Shown here one piece after another: positions 1 through 7,582 of a DNA stretch of 64,000 nt. Numbering within the stretch: the first letter of the stretch is position 1; each line of letters starts with the position of its first letter. The position numbers and the translations under genes are program-made. The stretch lies in contig CAKNFP010000001.1 of NCBI GenBank assembly GCA_930633525.1, forward strand, positions 2,830,001 to 2,894,000, written 5' to 3'. The notes beneath the pieces are model-generated. The model had not been told where the DNA came from, ran no database searches, and was given only the letters and a program-made list of their open reading frames with translations. Source of the stretch: Hyphomicrobiales bacterium. GTDB taxonomy: Bacteria; Pseudomonadota; Alphaproteobacteria; Rhizobiales; Beijerinckiaceae.

Positions 1-1
1 G

Positions 2-817
2 TCGATCAGCTCTGTTTACCAGGCAAAACTGCGCGTCGCGGACGCGTTGTTCCTCGCCATCTCCCAGTCCGGCCGCAGCCCAGACCTCCTGCATCTCGCC
101 GAAAGCGCGCGCGATGAAGGCGCGACGACGGTCGCGGTCGTCAATGATGCCGCCTCGCCGCTGGCGGCGCTGTCCGAGGTGGTCCTGCCGCTGCAGGCGG
201 GGCCGGAGCGCAGCGTCGCCGCCACCAAGTCGTTCATCACGTCGCTCGCCGCCGGTCTTATGGTCACCGCGGACTGGAGCGACGATGCAGCCCTCAAGAA
301 GGCCGTCGCCGCCCTGCCGGAGACACTCGCGACCGCGCTGGAACAGGATTGGGACGCCGCGATCGGCCCACTCGTCGCGGCCCGAAATCTCTATGTCGTC
401 GGACGCGGGACAGGCTTCGCCGTCGCGCAGGAAGCCGCCCTCAAACTGAAGGAGACGGCTGGCCTGCATGCGGAAGCCGTCAGTGCCGCCGAGGTGATGC
501 ACGGGCCCCAGGCGCTCGCCGGCCCGGATTTCCCCGTCCTCGTGCTGAGCCAGCCCGACGAAACGTTGAAGGGAACCCGCGAGCTCATCGGCCGTCTGCG
601 GGATCGGGGGGTACCGGTCATCATCGCGGGTCCAGCCGGCGATGGGCTGGGTGAGCGGGGCGTGGTGACCCTGCCGCTCGCGGCCGGAATCGATCCGCTG
701 GCCGCCCCCATCGCCCTGATCCAAAGCTTCTATCCGCTGGCCGATTCGGTGGCCCGCGAGCGCGGCTTCGATCCCGACCGCCCGCCCCACCTCAACAAGG
801 TGACCGAGACCGTTTGA
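2..817 (+). CDS. SIS-domain sugar isomerase/deaminase, GlmS/NagB-II type (5' partial)
   Basis: The reading frame is open from the first bases of the window, so the true start lies upstream and about 271 residues are visible. Two sugar-isomerase (SIS) folds can be followed. The first carries ISQSGRSPD and the phosphosugar-binding stretch ATKSFITSLAAGL. The second carries VVGRGTGFAVAQEAALKLKE. The C-terminus ends in DPDRPPHLNKVTET, the signature tail shared by the GlmS isomerase domain and NagB-II deaminases. The expected substrate is a hexosamine-6-phosphate, handled in the cytoplasm. No glutaminase domain can be judged because the N-terminus is missing; NagB-II-like is favoured. Its TGA overlaps the folP ATG (TGATG), which suggests translational coupling, although folate and amino-sugar metabolism are not obviously linked. 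Confidence 0.85.
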   Translation, partial: SISSVYQAKLRVADALFLAISQSGRSPDLLHLAESARDEGATTVAVVNDAASPLAALSEVVLPLQAGPERSVAATKSFITSLAAGLMVTADWSDDAALKKAVAALPETLATALEQDWDAAIGPLVAARNLYVVGRGTGFAVAQEAALKLKETAGLHAEAVSAAEVMHGPQALAGPDFPVLVLSQPDETLKGTRELIGRLRDRGVPVIIAGPAGDGLGERGVVTLPLAAGIDPLAAPIALIQSFYPLADSVARERGFDPDRPPHLNKVTETV

Positions 818-1689
818 TGGTGCATGCGACCGCCCCGAAGCGCGCTCTTCTTCCGGATCTCGGCCGGCGCCCCCTGATCATGGGCATTCTCAACGTCACG
901 CCGGATTCCTTTTCCGACGGCGGCCGCTTCGCGACTCATGAGGCGGCGGTCGCCCAGGCCGCCCGCCTGGTGAGTGAAGGCGCCGACATCGTCGATATCG
1001 GCGGGGAATCGACGCGGCCGGGCCATACAGAAATCTCTGCGGAGGAAGAAATTGCCCGCGTCGGTCCCGTCATCGCGGCGATTGCGGCACTGCATGACGT
1101 GCCGATCTCGATCGACACGTACAAGGCCAGGACGGCGGAGGCGGCCATCGCGGCCGGGGCGTCCATCATCAATGATATCTGGGGCCTCCAGCGCGACCCG
1201 GCCATCGCGGGGGTGGCGGGCGCGCACGGCGTGCCCGTGGTCGCCATGCACAATCGCGAAACGATCGATCCCGCGCTCGACATTATCGCGGATATGAAGG
1301 CTTTCTTCGCGCGAACCTTGGAACTGGCCGACCGCGCCGGTGTGCGACAGGGCGACATCATTCTCGATCCCGGCATCGGCTTCGGCAAGACACCGGCGCA
1401 GAACCTCATCGCCCTGCAGCGGCTCGGGGAGCTTCGAACGCTCGGCTGCCCCATTCTTGTCGGTGCCTCGCGCAAATCCACGATCGGCCTCGTGACCGGC
1501 CGGCCGGCCGACGAACGTCTCGCCGGCTCGCTCGCGGCCCATGTCCTGGCGCTCGCCCATGGAGCCGATATCATTCGTGTCCACGACGTCGCCCCACACC
1601 GCGACGCCTGCCGGATCTTCGAGGCGGTGCAGGACCCCGCGCGCCTCGATGTCCTGACCGGGGAACCCGCCCCAAGGAGTGCGCCATGA
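817..1689 (+). CDS. folP: Dihydropteroate synthase
   Basis: FolP condenses 6-hydroxymethyl-7,8-dihydropterin pyrophosphate with p-aminobenzoate to give dihydropteroate, and is the sulfonamide target. The 290-residue length fits the family. Visible signatures are GILNVTPDSFSDGG near the N-terminus, DIVDIGGESTRPG, the pterin-binding DPGIGFGKT and the substrate loop GASRKSTIG. The ATG at 817 shares its A with the upstream stop. A TTG three bases earlier is possible but less likely. folB follows with a 4-base ATGA overlap, so folP-folB-folK read as one translationally coupled unit that makes dihydropteroate together with the pab genes downstream. Confidence 0.97.
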   Translation: MVHATAPKRALLPDLGRRPLIMGILNVTPDSFSDGGRFATHEAAVAQAARLVSEGADIVDIGGESTRPGHTEISAEEEIARVGPVIAAIAALHDVPISIDTYKARTAEAAIAAGASIINDIWGLQRDPAIAGVAGAHGVPVVAMHNRETIDPALDIIADMKAFFARTLELADRAGVRQGDIILDPGIGFGKTPAQNLIALQRLGELRTLGCPILVGASRKSTIGLVTGRPADERLAGSLAAHVLALAHGADIIRVHDVAPHRDACRIFEAVQDPARLDVLTGEPAPRSAP

Positions 1690-2066
1690 CGACACGGCCC
1701 CTCGACCATATCCTCATCCGGCGCATCGCCATCTTCGCCTATCACGGCAACAACGACGAGGAGAAGAAGCTTGGCCAGCGCTTCTACGTATCGCTCGATA
1801 TCGGCTTTGATGCCGAGCCGGCGGGCCATAGTGACGACTGGAACGAGACGGTCTGCTACGGCCAGATGACAGCGCTGGTGACGCGCGTTGGGACCAGCCG
1901 GCGTTTTCGTCTCATCGAGGCTCTGGCGCAAACGGTAGCCGACGAAGCATTGGCGGAATTCCCGCGCGTCGAACGCATCAGCGTCGAAGTCGAGAAGCCG
2001 TCCGCGCCCGTGCCGGCCATTATCGACAGCGTCGCGGTCAGGGTCACGCGGGTGCGCGGTGGCTGA
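1686..2066 (+). CDS. folB: Dihydroneopterin aldolase
   Basis: FolB cleaves 7,8-dihydroneopterin to 6-hydroxymethyl-7,8-dihydropterin and glycolaldehyde, two steps before FolP. The 126-residue protein has the family's N-terminal ILIRRIAIFAYHG strand with the conserved HG, and the C-terminal VEKPSAPVPA segment that carries the catalytic lysine. Its ATG overlaps the folP stop by 4 bases, and its own stop lies inside the start of folK. Size, motifs and position between folP and folK leave little doubt. Confidence 0.95.
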   Translation: MTTRPLDHILIRRIAIFAYHGNNDEEKKLGQRFYVSLDIGFDAEPAGHSDDWNETVCYGQMTALVTRVGTSRRFRLIEALAQTVADEALAEFPRVERISVEVEKPSAPVPAIIDSVAVRVTRVRGG

Positions 2067-2538
2067 GGCCTATATCTGTCTCGGCAGCAATCTCGGCGAC
2101 AAACGCGCGACGATTGCCCGGGCCCTCGACGTGCTGGCGCAGGTGTCGGGCATCGCAGTCACGGCGCGCTCCAGTGACTATCGCACACCCCCATGGGGCA
2201 AGCTGGACCAGGATTGGTTCGTCAATGCCTGCGCCCGCATAGACACGGCACTCACGCCCGAGGCTCTTCTCGCGCAATGTCTGGCCGTCGAGCGGCAACT
2301 GGGCCGGGAACGGCGCGAGCGATGGGGCCCGCGTGTCATCGACATCGACCTCCTGACCTATGGCGACCGCGTGATAGCAACAGATAGCCTCACCCTGCCG
2401 CATCCTCACCTCACGCAGCGTGCCTTCGTGCTCGTACCCCTCTGCGAGATCGCACCCAAACTCACGATCAATGGGCGGCCTGTGGCTAATTGGCTCGCGG
2501 AGGTGGATTTCGCCGGGATCGAGAGGATGACACCATGA
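2059..2538 (+). CDS. folK: 2-amino-4-hydroxy-6-hydroxymethyldihydropteridine diphosphokinase
   Basis: FolK pyrophosphorylates 6-hydroxymethyl-7,8-dihydropterin using ATP, making the FolP substrate. The 159-residue protein begins with AYICLGSNLGDK, and carries RWGPRVIDIDLLTYGD (the two acidic metal ligands of the family) and LPHPHLTQRAFVLVPL. The start is a GTG lying within the last codons of folB (8-base overlap). No better start exists that keeps the conserved N-terminal strand. It completes the pterin half of the folate pathway in this block. Confidence 0.95.
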   Translation: MAEAYICLGSNLGDKRATIARALDVLAQVSGIAVTARSSDYRTPPWGKLDQDWFVNACARIDTALTPEALLAQCLAVERQLGRERRERWGPRVIDIDLLTYGDRVIATDSLTLPHPHLTQRAFVLVPLCEIAPKLTINGRPVANWLAEVDFAGIERMTP

Positions 2539-2578
2539 GATATATTGGCAGCATGCTGATTGGGGGAGATTTTCCCTT

Positions 2579-2992
2579 ATGAGGTATGCCTTTCCGACCG
2601 TCACGCTGGCATTTGCAGCTGTTGTCGCCGCGTTGGGAACTCTCGGGGCCGCCCCGGCTCATGCTCAGGACGCGGCTGCCGGCGAGGCCGTGTTCCGCAA
2701 ATGTCGCGCCTGCCATCAGGTCGGAGAGGGCGCGCGCAATCTGGTAGGGCCCCGGTTGAATGGCATCATCGGGCGGCCTGCTGCGGCCGTCGAGGGCTAC
2801 ACCTATTCGCCGGCCCTGAAGGAGGCCGGATTGACCTGGGACGACGCCAATCTCAAGCATTGGCTGCAAAACCCGCGCGATTTCCTGCGCGGCACCAAGA
2901 TGATCTTCTCTGGCCTGCCGAAGGACGCGGACGTGGACAATCTTCTCACCTATCTCAAGAGTTTCGATCGTGACGGCAAACGCGTACCCTAG
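2579..2992 (+). CDS. Class I c-type cytochrome (cytochrome c2-like), secreted
   Basis: A 137-residue protein with a Sec signal peptide (MRYAFP, a hydrophobic alanine-rich core, cleavage after AHA). The mature domain carries one haem-binding CRACH motif and a downstream axial-methionine candidate in GTKMIFSGLP, as in mono-haem c2/c550-type cytochromes. It should carry electrons in the periplasm. A good ribosome-binding site (GGGGGAG) sits about 9 bases before the ATG. It lies 40 bases after folK on the same strand, between two folate blocks. No functional link to folate is evident, so co-transcription may be incidental. Confidence 0.92.
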   Translation: MRYAFPTVTLAFAAVVAALGTLGAAPAHAQDAAAGEAVFRKCRACHQVGEGARNLVGPRLNGIIGRPAAAVEGYTYSPALKEAGLTWDDANLKHWLQNPRDFLRGTKMIFSGLPKDADVDNLLTYLKSFDRDGKRVP

Positions 2993-3021
2993 AGCGGCGT
3001 CTCCCGCGGGGCCAGAGACAC

Positions 3022-3093
3022 GGCTCTATCTCTTTGATGAAGCGTCGGATTCGTCTGAGAACCGCATACATTTTTCGGTCCGATGCTCTAGAG
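3022..3093. repeat. RPE-like Rhizobiales intergenic palindromic element
   Basis: Between the cytochrome and pabB lies a stretch starting ggctctatctctttgatga and ending ttcggtccgatgctctagag. It contains an imperfect internal inverted repeat (GCGTCGGA with TCCGATGC). The layout (gctctatctctttga ... ccgatgctctagag) matches from memory the short palindromic elements scattered between genes in Rhizobiales. The single copy here is degenerate. Family membership is recalled, not searched. Confidence 0.55.
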
Positions 3094-3139
3094 TCTATCG
3101 AGATGCGGCAGGCGGTCTTCGGAAACAGGCGAGCGTGTC

Positions 3140-4660
3140 GTGAAGCAAGGCAGGGGTTCTGACCAAAAAAGCGGAGCGCGCGAGCCGCCACGCGATGACG
3201 GGCCCCTCCCCTATATCCTGCCGCTTGCGCCTGGGACGGAGGCCGTCGCGGTGGCGGAGGCGCTTGGTCATCTGAGGCATCTGGCCTTTCTGGACAGCGC
3301 CATGCGTCATGAGACGCTCGGCCGCTACTCCTATGTGGCCGCTGATCCCTTCGGGCGTTTCGTCATCGAGAACGGACAGGCCAGTTGGTCGGCCCCTGAC
3401 ATCGGCGAGGCCACGGATGCTCCCGCCCATTTGGCGCTTGGCCTGCTGGACAACCTCCTGAAGCGTTTCGCGGCGCCGCGCCTTCCAGACCTGCCGCCTT
3501 TCCAGGGCGGATTTGCGGGCTTCCTGGCCTACACGCTCGGGCAGGTTCTCGAGTATCGGCCCAAAGCCGCTGTACCGCCGCCGTGGACAAAGCCGATGCC
3601 CGCGGCCGCCCTCCATGCCTATGACGTGGTCGTTGCCTTCGACCATCCCACGGGAAAGGCCTGGATCATCTCGAGCGGATGGCCGGAAACCGATCCCGCC
3701 GCTCGCGCCGTGCGCGCCAAGGCCCGGGCGGAAGCCATCAACGCGCTGATCGCCAACAGTTCCCCGGCGGCACCCACGGCCAATGCCGCCATCGCGCGGG
3801 ACGCATGGCGCTCCAATTTCACCCAGGCCGACTACGAGATGGCGATCGCCGCCGTCATCGATCTCATCCTCGCCGGCGACATCTTCCAGGCCAATATCGC
3901 GCAGCGTTTCCGCGCGGCTCTCCCGGTCGACTTCGCGGCGTGGCCGTTCTATCGCCGCTTGCGCGCTGCCAATCCGGCGCCTTTCGGTGCCTATATCGCC
4001 TGCGACGGCTTCACACTGGCCTCCAGCTCACCGGAACGGCTCGTGAAGCTCAGCGGCGAGCATGTCGAGGCTCGCCCCATCAAGGGCACGGCGGCCCGCA
4101 GCGACGATCCCGCCGAGGATGCGCGGGCGCGCGCCATGCTGGAGGCATCCGAGAAGGATCGCGCCGAGAACATCATGATCGTCGATCTGCTGCGCAACGA
4201 TCTCTCCCGTGTCTGCCGGCCGCACAGCGTAACGACGCCCGTCATCTGCGGCCTGGAGACTTATGCCTCCGTCCATCACCTCGTATCCGTGGTGAAGGGC
4301 CAGCTCCTGGCGGATCGCGACATCGTCGACCTTCTGGCCGCCACGTTCCCCGGCGGATCGGTGACGGGCGCGCCGAAAATCCGCGCCATGGAGATTATCG
4401 CGGAGATCGAATGCGAAGCCCGCGAGGCCTATTGCGGATCCATCGGCTTTCTTGGCTTCAACGGGGAGGCTGACCTCAATATCCTCATCCGCACGGTGCT
4501 ATTGGCCCAGGGAGAGGCTCTGGTCCATGCCGGAGGCGGCATCACGGCGTTGTCCGACCCTGCTGCCGAATATGCTGAAAGCCTCGCCAAGGCGGAGCGG
4601 ATCTTCGCCGCTTTCGCAGAACCGGCCGCCTTCCCGGAACCGGATGAGGCCTCGCCATGA
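3140..4660 (+). CDS. pabB: Aminodeoxychorismate synthase component I
   Basis: PabB aminates chorismate to 4-amino-4-deoxychorismate using ammonia from PabA. The 506-residue chorismate-binding enzyme shows SSSPERLVKL, the PabB-type PIKGTAAR lysine motif, IMIVDLLRNDLSRVC and FPGGSVTGAPKIRAMEII. TrpE is the main alternative. Direct coupling to PabA and PabC, and the PIKGT motif, favour PabB. The GTG start is the only one that keeps the N-terminal domain. The segment just before it holds an RPE-like repeat. The 3' end overlaps pabA by 4 bases (ATGA). Confidence 0.92.
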   Translation: MKQGRGSDQKSGAREPPRDDGPLPYILPLAPGTEAVAVAEALGHLRHLAFLDSAMRHETLGRYSYVAADPFGRFVIENGQASWSAPDIGEATDAPAHLALGLLDNLLKRFAAPRLPDLPPFQGGFAGFLAYTLGQVLEYRPKAAVPPPWTKPMPAAALHAYDVVVAFDHPTGKAWIISSGWPETDPAARAVRAKARAEAINALIANSSPAAPTANAAIARDAWRSNFTQADYEMAIAAVIDLILAGDIFQANIAQRFRAALPVDFAAWPFYRRLRAANPAPFGAYIACDGFTLASSSPERLVKLSGEHVEARPIKGTAARSDDPAEDARARAMLEASEKDRAENIMIVDLLRNDLSRVCRPHSVTTPVICGLETYASVHHLVSVVKGQLLADRDIVDLLAATFPGGSVTGAPKIRAMEIIAEIECEAREAYCGSIGFLGFNGEADLNILIRTVLLAQGEALVHAGGGITALSDPAAEYAESLAKAERIFAAFAEPAAFPEPDEASP

Positions 4661-5247
4661 TTGTCGTGATCGATAACTACGATTCCTTCGTGTTCAACGT
4701 GGCGCGCTATCTGCAGGAATTGGGAGCGGAGACGACGGTCCTGCGCAATGACGCCATCACCGTCGATGACGTCGTGGCGCTCGCCCCCCAGGCGATCGTC
4801 ATCTCGCCCGGCCCCTGCACCCCCGCGGAGGCGGGCGTCTCTCTCGATATCGTGCGCGAGCTCAGTGGACGCGTGCCGATCCTCGGCATCTGCCTTGGCC
4901 ACCAATGCATCGGCGCCGCATTGGGCGGGCAGGTGACGCGGGCGCGCCACCCCATGCACGGCCGCGCGTCCGACATCCTGCACGATCGGCGTGGCCTGTT
5001 CGCCGGCCTGCCGACACCGTTCCAGGCCGGGCGCTACCATTCCCTTATCGTGGAACTCGACGAGCCGGGACCGCTCTTCGTCAGCGCGCGCTCGCCCGAG
5101 GGTGAGATCATGGCGCTGGCCCACCGGACAGCACCGACCTATGGCATCCAGTTCCACCCGGAATCGATCCTGACACCCCACGGCCACGCCATTCTCAGGA
5201 ATTTCCTCGGTCTGGCGCACCGTTCCCATGAGAACCGGAGCCATTGA
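4657..5247 (+). CDS. pabA: Aminodeoxychorismate synthase component II (glutamine amidotransferase)
   Basis: PabA hydrolyses glutamine and channels ammonia to PabB. The 196-residue class I amidotransferase starts with IVVIDNYDSFVFNVARYL and has the nucleophile elbow ILGICLGHQCIG (catalytic Cys). The His-Glu pair is in YGIQFHPESILT. The start overlaps pabB by 4 bases, so the two subunits are translationally coupled. In some bacteria one such protein also serves TrpE. No trp gene is in view, so a shared role cannot be excluded. Confidence 0.93.
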   Translation: MIVVIDNYDSFVFNVARYLQELGAETTVLRNDAITVDDVVALAPQAIVISPGPCTPAEAGVSLDIVRELSGRVPILGICLGHQCIGAALGGQVTRARHPMHGRASDILHDRRGLFAGLPTPFQAGRYHSLIVELDEPGPLFVSARSPEGEIMALAHRTAPTYGIQFHPESILTPHGHAILRNFLGLAHRSHENRSH

Positions 5248-5249
5248 CG

Positions 5250-6134
5250 ATGCTGTGGCACGATGGTGCGCTCCATGAAAGCGGCATGCTCACGCTGGCG
5301 GCCGGCGACCGTGGCCTCCTTCTAGCTGACGGGCTATTCGAGACCGTGCTGATCGTGGGCGGCCAGCCCTGGCGTCTCGCCGACCATCTCGCGCGGCTGA
5401 AAAGCAGCGCCCAATCCATCGGCATGCCGATCGACACACGGCCGGAGGAGGCCATTCTCGCCCTGGCCACCCATGCCGCCCAGAGCGCCGACCTCGGCGG
5501 GCTCGCCGCGATCCGGGTGACCGTCACCCGCGGCGCCGGTCCCCGTGGCCTGAGATTGCCGCGCAATCCCTCGCCCTGCGTCTTCGCCACGCTCGCACCC
5601 TGGCAGCCAGTGATGGCTTTTCAGCCGGTACGGTTGCATCTGGCGGCCATCCGCCGCAACGAATTCTCGCCACTCTCGCGGATGAAGTCTCTGTCCTATC
5701 TCGACAATATCCTGGCGCTCGAGGACGCCGTGCGCCACGGCTGCGACGACGCCCTCCTCCTGAACACACGTGGCGCGGTAGCGGCGGCGAGCGCCGGCAA
5801 CATCTTCGCCCTCCACGGTGACCTGCTCGTCACGCCTCCGATCGAGGACGGCGTGCTTCCCGGCATCACGCGTCAGGTGGTCCTTTCCGTCGCGGCAGGG
5901 ATCGGCCTGTCCGTGCGCGAGCAAAGCCTGACCGTCGCCGCGTTGAAAGCGGCTGACACGGCCTTTGCCACCAACAGCCTCCGGCTCATTTCCGCGATAG
6001 CCTCGCTCGACGGCGACGAAATCCCGCGCGATTCCCGCCTGGTCACCCTGATCGAGGCACTGCGGGCCGACATTCGGGCCGATTGCGGCCTGGATCCCTT
6101 CGCCGAACCCGCCAAGACAAGCCAGTTCCTATAG
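5250..6134 (+). CDS. pabC: Aminodeoxychorismate lyase (class IV aminotransferase fold)
   Basis: PabC is a PLP enzyme that releases pyruvate from aminodeoxychorismate to give p-aminobenzoate. The 294-residue protein shows DRGLLLADGLFETV, the PLP-lysine region SRMKSLSYLDNI and the cofactor-phosphate loop around AAASAGNIFAL and GVLPGITRQ. The ATG at 5250 has a GGAG about 9 bases upstream. A TTG two codons earlier overlaps the pabA stop and is the alternative. Branched-chain and D-amino-acid aminotransferases share this fold; the pabB-pabA context decides the call. Confidence 0.88.
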   Translation: MLWHDGALHESGMLTLAAGDRGLLLADGLFETVLIVGGQPWRLADHLARLKSSAQSIGMPIDTRPEEAILALATHAAQSADLGGLAAIRVTVTRGAGPRGLRLPRNPSPCVFATLAPWQPVMAFQPVRLHLAAIRRNEFSPLSRMKSLSYLDNILALEDAVRHGCDDALLLNTRGAVAAASAGNIFALHGDLLVTPPIEDGVLPGITRQVVLSVAAGIGLSVREQSLTVAALKAADTAFATNSLRLISAIASLDGDEIPRDSRLVTLIEALRADIRADCGLDPFAEPAKTSQFL

Positions 6135-6163
6135 AGCGGAGCGCTTCCCGGAAAGTGCGGCGC

Positions 6164-6538
6164 TCAGGCTTTGACCTTGAGATAAGCGGCGCCCGGATCG
6201 GCCGGTGTGCCCTCCAGAATGCCGTCACGGGCCGGCTGCCAGAGCACGACAGCGTCGATCTGCGCGGCCAGGGCGAAATCCCGATCCGTGATACCTTTCG
6301 GGGAATGCGTCGACAGACGCACCTCGACACCGCCATAGGACACCACGAGATCCGGATGGTGCCAGGCGACCTCGGCCAGATGGCCGATCGTATTGGCGAC
6401 CATCAGCGAGCCCTTCCAGCCGTGGGTGGCAAAACGCCGCCGGAGCTCACCATCGACCAGGCGCCAGCCCGGCAATTCTCGTGCAAGGCGCTGCTCGACC
6501 TCCTGCGGCGTCAATGGCTTGATCTCGATCTTCGTCAT
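6164..6538 (-). CDS. phhB: 4a-hydroxytetrahydrobiopterin (pterin-4a-carbinolamine) dehydratase
   Basis: A 124-residue protein with LTPQEVEQRLARELPGWR at the start. The conserved HLAEVAWHHPDLVVSYGGV core and LSTHSPKGITDRDFALA bear the His-His-Asp active site of the PCD/DCoH family. The enzyme recycles the pterin cofactor of aromatic hydroxylases, but occurs widely in bacteria without them. The ATG at 6538 is preceded by AAGGAGAG about 6 bases away, which decides against longer versions. It converges on pabC with a 29-base gap, keeping pterin functions together. Confidence 0.93.
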   Translation of the reverse strand: MTKIEIKPLTPQEVEQRLARELPGWRLVDGELRRRFATHGWKGSLMVANTIGHLAEVAWHHPDLVVSYGGVEVRLSTHSPKGITDRDFALAAQIDAVVLWQPARDGILEGTPADPGAAYLKVKA

Positions 6539-7074
6539 GGGTTTTCTCTCCTTGCCTCTTCGATCTCGTCGCACAGACGGCAAATCGGTGGCCGCCAAGG
6601 CCTCGATGCGGCGGTTGAAGGCCGATGTTAAGGCATCTCCGGGCAACAGCCGAGCGTGCGCTGGGCCTTGCGCGCCGGGCGCGCCATCCCCGGGAGACGT
6701 ACGAGCAAACGGCAGCCCATCCACTGCGTCGCGCCAATAGGCGAACGGGCCCTGTCTGTGATATGGAACGATTCAAATGATGATCTCCGGGCGGATTGCC
6801 ACGCTACGGCAGCCGGGATCCCATAGGTGATGGCTGGGCGAATCTTGATTTTCCGCAATGACATTGCACCATCCACCCAAAGCGGCCATAGGGGCGCTGG
6901 CAATAGCGATGATCTTGGTGGTGGTTTGACATTGCCGTTTACGCGGCCAACTTCTTGCCGCTCGACATGCCATTGATCTTGAGCATTCCATCACTATCTG
7001 CGCGTGTCGCGCTAGCGCAGCGGTATCAGGGCCGAGCCCTGATCGCGCTTTTTGCTGTTCGGGATTGACAGGGA
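6539..7074. other. Non-coding stretch upstream of the Rrf2-type regulator
   Basis: About 535 bases between two divergent genes. The short open frames here look random (Arg, Ser and Pro rich, no family resemblance) and I call no gene. A TTGACA hexamer at 6926-6931 lacks a convincing -10 box at the right distance. The only clear structure is the palindrome at 7025-7043. Confidence 0.5.
7025..7043. promoter_or_regulatory. Palindrome before the Rrf2-type regulator (operator or hairpin)
   Basis: A perfect 8-base inverted repeat with a 3-base centre (ATCAGGGC-CGA-GCCCTGAT) sits 31 bases upstream of the regulator's ATG. It is followed by CGCGCTTTTT. Rrf2 proteins often bind palindromes in their own promoters, so an autoregulatory operator is plausible. 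The trailing T run also allows a short leader terminator. Confidence 0.45.
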
Positions 7075-7524
7075 ATGCTGACCAAAAAAGGAAAATATGG
7101 GCTGAAAGCGATTGTCCATCTCGCCAAACTCCAGCGTGGACAGTCCGCTCTGGTCGCGGATATCGCCGAAGCCAACAACATCCCGAAGAAGTTCCTCGAC
7201 GCAATTCTCGGCGAATTGCGCAATGCTGGCTATCTGCATAGCAAGAAGGGCAAGGGCGGCGGCTATATGCTCGCCAAGCCAGCAGAGGACATTTATATCG
7301 GCGACGTCATTCGCGTCCTGGATGGACCGCTTGCGCCCATCCAATGTGCCAGCCGCACGGCCTATCGCCCCTGCGATGATTGCCCCGATGAAAGGCGCTG
7401 TGCCGTAAGGCTCATCATGCTCGATGTGCGCGAGGCGATCTCCGGCGTGCTCGACAATTACACGCTCGACCAGATGCAAGGCCTTTCCCAGGATGAGATG
7501 GACGCCTTCGTCTACCATATATGA
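7075..7524 (+). CDS. Rrf2-family transcriptional regulator with four-cysteine cluster motif
   Basis: A 149-residue winged-helix protein. The N-terminus (LTKKGKYGLKAIVHLAKL) and the wing (KKGKGGGYMLAKP) are typical Rrf2. The cysteines C91, C100, C103 and C109, in QCASRTAYRPCDDC and ERRC, form a plausible Fe-S ligand set. Their spacing is not the IscR pattern (C-x5-C-x5-C). The family includes IscR, RirA and NsrR, which sense Fe-S status, iron or NO. I cannot assign the ligand or targets. The start ATG is preceded by a weak ACAGGGA. No Fe-S or iron gene is in the window. Confidence 0.88.
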   Translation: MLTKKGKYGLKAIVHLAKLQRGQSALVADIAEANNIPKKFLDAILGELRNAGYLHSKKGKGGGYMLAKPAEDIYIGDVIRVLDGPLAPIQCASRTAYRPCDDCPDERRCAVRLIMLDVREAISGVLDNYTLDQMQGLSQDEMDAFVYHI

Positions 7525-7582
7525 CAGGTCAGGGGCCGCTCGCCCCCGTCTCATGACACCCCATGAAGGGAGCGGCAGGCGC

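Noticed and set aside
730..1931. Long minus-strand frames opposite folP and folB
   Set aside because: Shadows of high-GC codon bias. The plus-strand products carry all the family motifs.
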